Source: Dipteronia dyeriana
Lineage: Eukaryota; Streptophyta; Magnoliopsida; Sapindales; Sapindaceae
Direction: 5' to 3'
NCBI GenBank assembly: GCA_032871835.1
Contig: CM065295.1
Location: 63,113,687 to 63,177,686 of the forward strand
DNA: 64,000 nucleotides
Of this stretch, positions 58,988-64,000 are shown piece after piece. The position numbers and the translations under genes were made by a program. Each line of letters begins with the position of its first letter. The first letter of the stretch is position 1. The notes below the pieces were generated by a model, which saw only the letters and a program-made list of their open reading frames with translations, did no database searches and was not told where the DNA came from.

Positions 58988-60960
58988 TTAGGTGAAAATG
59001 ATCTGTGACAACTGGGAGAGGTTGGTCGGGCTCTGGTCCACCTTGAAGATACTCTGCCCTTCGTCCAAATGAGGAACTTTTCTTACGTGGTTTTTCCTGG
59101 AATTGTTGGAGGTCCCGGCCAGAGTAGGCCCTCCGCTGATGGTATGCATTATCTGGATTTGTTGCATCAAATATGCTTGCTCCCCTTTTCTTTTCTCAGC
59201 GTACTCTGGAATGTCGGCTTGTACTTCCCGTCTAGTCTGAATGTTATCCCTAATTTGCTGTAAGAATTCTACCAAACATCCTCCTCTTATCAAAGCCTTG
59301 ATCTGATTTCACAGGTTATAGCACTCTGAAGTGTTATGTCTCACGTCTTCGTGAAAGTCACAATACTTATAACGATTCCTCTTATCAACAGGGGCTTTCA
59401 GAGGTGCGAGCTTCTATAGAAACCCCTTGTCCCGAATGGCGAGATAGATTGTCTCATGAAATGCATTTAAGGGGGTGTATCAATCATACCCTCTCTCATC
59501 TCGAGCTATTGGGGCCACTGTTCTGGAAAAAGGTGAAACTCGCAGAAGAGTTCGTTTTGCAGGATATTTTTCCAATCTGGGTTGAGAAATGGGGAAGCGA
59601 TACGTTGACTTATTGAGGGGTTTGTTCTGGCTTTTCTGAACTTGCTCGGGTTTGGGAGCTTTCTTCTTCTGTCTCTTTACGGCTCCCATATCGTCATGCT
59701 CATCTTGACCTTGAGTAGTTCGTCGACTTCAATTTGCTTCAGAGCCCGATTATAGGCTTCTTGGTAGGTCTTTGGAGGTCTCTTGGCAAAAGACAGAAAA
59801 AACTTGCCTGCCCACAAGTTCCTTCTGAAGTTGGTGAGGGTTTCTTTCTTGGTGAAGACCCTCATCTGGATGACTTCCTTATGGAAACGCTCGACATAAG
59901 CCCGGAGGGTTTCTCTCTCTCATGGATCACATACTGTAGATGGATTGGGTCATTCAATCGGGGCTTAACTCCCTAGAATTGTAAGCAGAAATCGGTCGAC
60001 GGCTTTGTAAAGGAATTTACGCTGCCAGCAAATAGCTTTCTAAACCAGGTCTTAGTGTAATCCGTGAGTGTAGTTAGGAACATTCGACACATAGCGGCCG
60101 TAATCGTGTTCTGAACCTCTATCTGTTGAATGAAGCTCTCCAAGTGGCTCAAGGGATCCTTAGTCCCGAAGAATCTGTCAGTCGGTATTTTGAATTTTAG
60201 CGAGTGAAGAGAGCATTCATCTCACTTAGAGGATCCTTCTTGTCCTCTTTTTACTTCCCTTTCTTCATAAGTTAGACCTCTTTCTAAAGCTCTGCCAACT
60301 GGTTTCTCAAGCGTTTGCTCTCGGGTTTCCTTGAGTTGATCTGGCGATCTTTACCCGGTCCCTTCTTCGAGGGGATCTGTTTGAGGGCTTTGCTGACTTT
60401 CTTCTTCCCTAACTCGGGTTTCCCTCCTTGAAGTCATTGGGTGGAGAAACTCTCCCCACTCTCGGGGGAGGATATCTGTCCCGGACTTGACTTGCCTGAG
60501 TTGGTAGCGTGGCAACGCTTCGGGAACGGGGGGCATGGGCCTTAACCTAACCCAGATCAATAGTGGGAGTCCCCGTTCTGTTATAAGCTGGCTCCGAAAG
60601 GGTAGGTCCCAGGCGATCAAAGGCGGGTTGTCTAGCCCCGGGCCTACTTGACTTCGCTCGATTATAGAGGTTTGCTTGATGGATAGTAATACCCTCAGCG
60701 AGCATTCGAAGGTGGACGTTCTCCACGAAGGCTGCCGCTTGTTGGTCAAGCTCGACTTGGTTTCCCATAGGGAGATTCAAAGCCCGCACAGTGGCTGGCT
60801 GGTCTGGGACTAGGCTTTGGAGCCTGGATTTTCTTCCTTTCTTCGGGACCTTTCGTGTCGACGCAGCAGAAGGTTGTCCCGATGCGTCTGGCTGTCCTTG
60901 GGAGGAGCGAAGCCTCATGACTCCTGTAAAACAATAAACTTGTGAATATAAAGATGGTGG
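58988..60960 (-). pseudogene. Tat-2 gag
   Basis: Fragmented over several frames on the minus strand. Recognisable are an N-terminal basic, Gln/Ser-rich segment (60547-60918), then near 59680-59860 FFLSFAKRPPKTYQEAYNRA and LKQIEVDELLK, the segment before the nucleocapsid in Tat Gag. A C-terminal part at 58988-59293 has FLQQIRDNIQTRREVQADIP. Frames are too broken for domain-by-domain assignment. Confidence 0.65.
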
Positions 60961-60970
60961 TGTGAGAGTT

Positions 60971-60987
60971 TCCCACAGACTGTGCCA
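60971..60987 (-). other. Tat-2 primer binding site
   Basis: On the minus strand TGGCACAGTCTGTGGGA lies 5 bases after the LTR end. Tat-type gypsy elements commonly have TGGCGCCGTCTGTGGGAA here; this copy looks like a mutated version. Confidence 0.7.
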
Positions 60988-60992
60988 TAAAG

Positions 60993-62153
60993 TGTTAACC
61001 GAAAACTCGCTCAGGGTGAGGAATTACAGCTAAAGCCCTTGAGACCGCTACCACGGATATGGTGGCCGGAGTCGGTACCTTTGATACCTAACCTGCTTAG
61101 ATAAAAACGAGTGTTTGTATAACAATAATAAATGGGGACTTTAATATCGATTACTCATGGAATACAAGATTCTCTCTCATATGCTCACTATCTCTCTAGA
61201 ACGTAGGAAGGTGGTAGCTTCGTACTTGTCGAATAGTGGACGTCACGACGGCCGTGTTCTGATCACAGAATTTAGGTTCGACGTACTTCTCTCTCCCTTT
61301 TACTCTGTCGTATATCTCTTCTTGTTCCCCTTCTTCGTAGGAATGTTTAGGTATATTTATCTACGGTCGAATCACTTTGAACGGATGTATCTCCCACCTT
61401 GATTCTCTGAACCTACTCCCTCCTTATCGGGCGAGATCCTTTATTTGAAAGTCGTTGACTTCGAGTAAATAACGAATTTGTCGTTGGTGGAGATAAGTTT
61501 GTTTTCTCTTTGGAAACAAACTCTTGTCTTACACGTATGCAGAATTAATGTTGGTTATTACGTAGATATGACCATGTGTGTACTCACGACATGATTCTTC
61601 ATGGAGGTCACCAAGTTAACTGCTCGTTGTCTTCTAGAGCGAGGTAGATTCATGCTTTGGTTCTGTTCTCAGAAGCTTGAGATGGACTTTCATGTAGTCA
61701 TTCCTAGGAGGTAGCATGGGTCTGATTCACCGAGAGGCCCCCTTCCTCCTCGTATTATGGAGGGGACAACGGGCTCTTAGAGAGGTTGGTGCTTCCTGTT
61801 TAGGCTATGAATTAAGTTTGACCTCTGAAAGCTCTAATCCGGAGGGGGCTTGCTATACTTGTCGGGGCTTCTTCGAGTGCTTTCACGGGGTGGTTTTGGA
61901 GCCTGATCCCAGGGACCGAGGGTCCTGGACAGATGGCCTCAAGAAGCCCGGATTCCAGTGTTCGGGTGAGGGCTCAACCTGGTCGTGCCTAACTTCATCA
62001 CTGATAGTTTCGAAGCCCTGCGATCCCTCCTTGCTTCTGCAGAGTAGTTTTATGGTTCGCCCGGGGTCTCATGGATGTTGAATTTGGGCTTTGAGTGGGG
62101 TTAGGAGGGTGGAAAATTTCTCTTTGACCCCTAGCCAAATTTTACTATTAACA
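60993..62153 (-). repeat. Tat-2 5' LTR
   Basis: The plus-strand left edge is TGTTAACCGAAAACTCGC next to the PBS. The right edge is taken as ACTATTAACA at 62153 because its minus-strand start, TGTTAATAG, mirrors the other end. The flanking sequence becomes strongly AT-rich right after. Without the partner LTR the right boundary is tentative. Confidence 0.65.
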
Positions 62154-62950
62154 AAAAAGTAGAATGATGTCTTTGTGATGCAAAATATAATTACAATAAA
62201 AATAAAATTTTTAAAATCACACATACACATATTTATATATATACATGAATGCTTTGTCAAGTTTAATTAACGATGATTATTTTTTATTCATTTGATAAAA
62301 ATATTTTTATTGACATGATAAATATATATATAATTTTGCTAAAACAAAGTATACATTATATTTAAAAGTCAATGAAAGTCTATAAATATCTATAAAAGTC
62401 TTTTAAAATATAAGTCTATGAAAGTCTTTTGAAATGAAAGTCTATGAAAGTCTTTTGAAATGAAAGTCTATGAAAGTCTTTTAAAATGAAAGTCTATGAT
62501 AGTTTTTCATAATCATGCAATGTCTATAAAGTCAATAGAAGCCCATAAAATCTGAAAAAGTCATCCATTTAAAAAAAATCGTTAAAAGTTTTTGAAGTCC
62601 TAATCGAATACACTCCCTTTTGTAGTTTGTTTATTTGCTATCCAAACAAATGGATCAAAAAAGTTTGTTTTTGAAGTTAATCTTGAAAAGAATGGAATTG
62701 TACACGGTAAAATTGCAGTGTTATCATATTCTTTATTCTTCATTCTTCATTGTTGTTATAGTTAATATGATTTGTGTTTCTTGTTGAAGCTTTCTTTTTG
62801 TATAAGTTGATGTAAAAAAATAAATTAATATCCATATAATTAGGTTTGCGTTGAGATTTAGTGATAGCAATAGTTTACTTCAATTTTATAATTGATGAGT
62901 TCTCTAATTGTGGAGATGTTTTGAAGTATGATTGTTTGTGTGATTGTGTT
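62154..62950. other. AT-rich right flank with 26-bp tandem repeat
   Basis: No gene. Between about 62400 and 62510, AAGTCTATGAAAGTCTTTT recurs with a 26-base period (62412, 62438, 62464 and a decayed copy near 62490), and looser AAAGTC repeats extend on both sides (62365-62600). Confidence 0.7.
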
Positions 62951-62954
62951 TTAG

Positions 62955-63075
62955 TTATTTATTTATTTTTATGAAAAATTACAATAATTCGGGATTTTGG
63001 GATAAGGGATAGACTTGAACCCATAACCTTTTATGTAGGTGTCAGAGGCAAACCATTAGACCAACATCGACATGT
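62955..63075 (-). mobile_element. tRNA-derived SINE
   Basis: On the minus strand TGGTCTAATGGTT (63051-63063) resembles a pol III A box and GGGTTCAAGTCT (63011-63022) a B box, followed by a tail ending in ATAAATAAATAA. A partial copy of the same tail, CCGAATTAATGTAATATTTCATAAATAAATAA, lies at 63770-63870. The tRNA-like half and A/T-rich tail make a SINE more likely than a tRNA gene. Confidence 0.6.
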
Positions 63076-63769
63076 CAAATTGTGTTTTAGATGTTTTGAT
63101 TGTTCATAAACAAGTCATGTGGGTTGTTCAAGAAAATGATCAAGTTAGTGTAGTGGCAAAATTTGGTTTGCAGCCCAATTAAAGAAACCTGAATAAAATG
63201 ATTCACCCAAAATATAAGTTAGCCCAACACAGACCCAATCTGATATAATAAGCCTTGACCAAGTCTAAGATTAGACTAAGTCAGTGCTGCAACATAATCA
63301 CAACTACTCAAATTTCCTACGATTTTTGAGATATTGAAGAATATCTCGCCTCCACGATCTATAACCGAGATTTTGGAGTTCACTTGAAGCAGACCTTCAA
63401 CTGAATGACTCCCTATCGACTATAAATAACGTCAACCCTTTCATTTGCAGGGGGCGAAATTGAAGACTTTGACTCACAAAAAGGCAATCCATAATCCCTC
63501 TCAACTCAAAAATGAAAATCAAAACCGTGTTTTTGGTTTAAGTTTTGAAATCTGAAAACGTGTCTGATTATATATACAGAAATCAGTATTTTGAAAATAA
63601 AGACACTAAAAATTCGTTTGGTAGGTTAACTGAAAAATATCAAAATTGACAATAATTCATCCCTAATTTTTAAATTTAAATGATGGATGTAGGGAGAACT
63701 TTTTTGGATGTCAATAAAGCCACTCTATTTATTGACAATTAGGGTATCATTATTGCCACACAAAAAAGG
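63076..63769. other. AT-rich flank, no gene
   Basis: No convincing coding sequence or repeat structure was seen between the two SINE copies. Confidence 0.5.
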
Positions 63770-63875
63770 TGTTTATTTATTTATGAAATATTACATTAAT
63801 TCGGGGTTTTGGATGAGAGAGACTCGAACCCACAACCTTAAAATGTTACACATCCACTTTATATATAAATATTAC
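63770..63875 (-). mobile_element. tRNA-derived SINE, 5'-truncated second copy
   Basis: On the minus strand GGTTGTGGGTTCGAGTCTCT (B box) and a tail CCAAAACCCCGAATTAATGT...ATAAATAAATAA match the SINE at 62955-63075. The A-box half is degenerate or missing. Confidence 0.55.
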
Positions 63876-64000
63876 CAATATGCCCCTCAACAAAATTACT
63901 TTTATGTCTATATATCGAACATACATCTTCTGTATAAAATTAGTATTATTTCAATTTCACTACCTTCTTATTCTATTTTTTCAATTCAGTTTTGAGTAAA

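Larger units (their letters stand above)
51902..62153 (-). mobile_element. Tat-2: large Tat-lineage Ty3/gypsy element, left end missing
   Basis: A minus-strand element with 5' LTR (60993-62153), PBS, gag, protease, RT, two RNase H-like regions, integrase, a block of 99-bp tandem repeats, and a plus-strand ORF near the 3' end. The second RNase H and the antisense ORF are hallmarks of the Tat lineage (Grande, Retand, RIRE2 type). No matching 3' LTR is present at the left, where LTR-B and an inverted repeat lie instead. Confidence 0.85.

Noticed and set aside
62365..62600. CRISPR-like spaced repeats
   Set aside because: The AAAGTCTATG repeats are contiguous 26-bp tandem units without unique spacers, in plant nuclear DNA.
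63011..63063. Possible tRNA gene on the minus strand
   Set aside because: A and B boxes are present, but an acceptor stem and anticodon arm cannot be formed, and a second copy with an A/T-rich tail shows it is a SINE.

Overview
The window is nuclear DNA from a flowering plant, most likely a eudicot. It holds two ordinary genes at the left: an S-adenosylmethionine decarboxylase gene with its conserved, spliced uORF, and a KIN2-like cold/ABA stress peptide gene. From about 9.9 kb to 62.2 kb it is a stack of LTR retrotransposons nested in one another.

Left part (1-9.9 kb): the 3' end of the SAMDC uORF and its intron, the intronless SAMDC coding exon, a foldback MITE, AT-rich spacer, a non-autonomous hAT element, a decayed HAK/KUP potassium-transporter fragment, and the KIN2-like gene. 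The intron of the KIN2-like gene carries a second hAT element, inserted exactly at the 5' splice site.

Middle part (9.9-34.4 kb): a copia LTR (LTR-A) is split by a complete Athila-type Ty3/gypsy element (Athila-1, 10097-34437, both LTRs, tRNA-Asp-type PBS). Athila-1 itself contains a complete minus-strand copia element (copia-1, 15149-24585, CATTT target duplication) inside its reverse-transcriptase/RNase H region. It also contains a solo LTR (30120-32185, perfect GTTGC duplication) in its 3' part. Between integrase and the env-like ORF, Athila-1 carries a polypurine-like tract, a cluster of CCGCGG motifs and a TATA box. This arrangement copies the U3 promoters of its own LTR and of copia-1.

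Right part (34.4-62.2 kb): the rest of LTR-A with a copia PBS; an LTR plus antisense-ORF fragment of one Tat-type gypsy element (Tat-1); a minus-strand Athila copy cut off after integrase (Athila-2); a minus-strand copia remnant (copia-C) with a 25-base G run; a truncated plus-strand copia LTR (LTR-B); and a large minus-strand Tat element (Tat-2). Tat-2 has gag, protease, RT, two RNase H-like regions, integrase, 99-bp tandem repeats and a plus-strand antisense ORF with introns. Two tRNA-derived SINEs lie in the AT-rich right flank.

All transposon genes seen are broken by stops or frameshifts, so these copies cannot act on their own. The observations most worth following are the internal LTR-like promoter module before the env-like ORF, the GC-rich motif island next to the TATA box in unrelated LTR families, the splice-site hAT insertion, and the inverted repeat at the Tat-2 junction.
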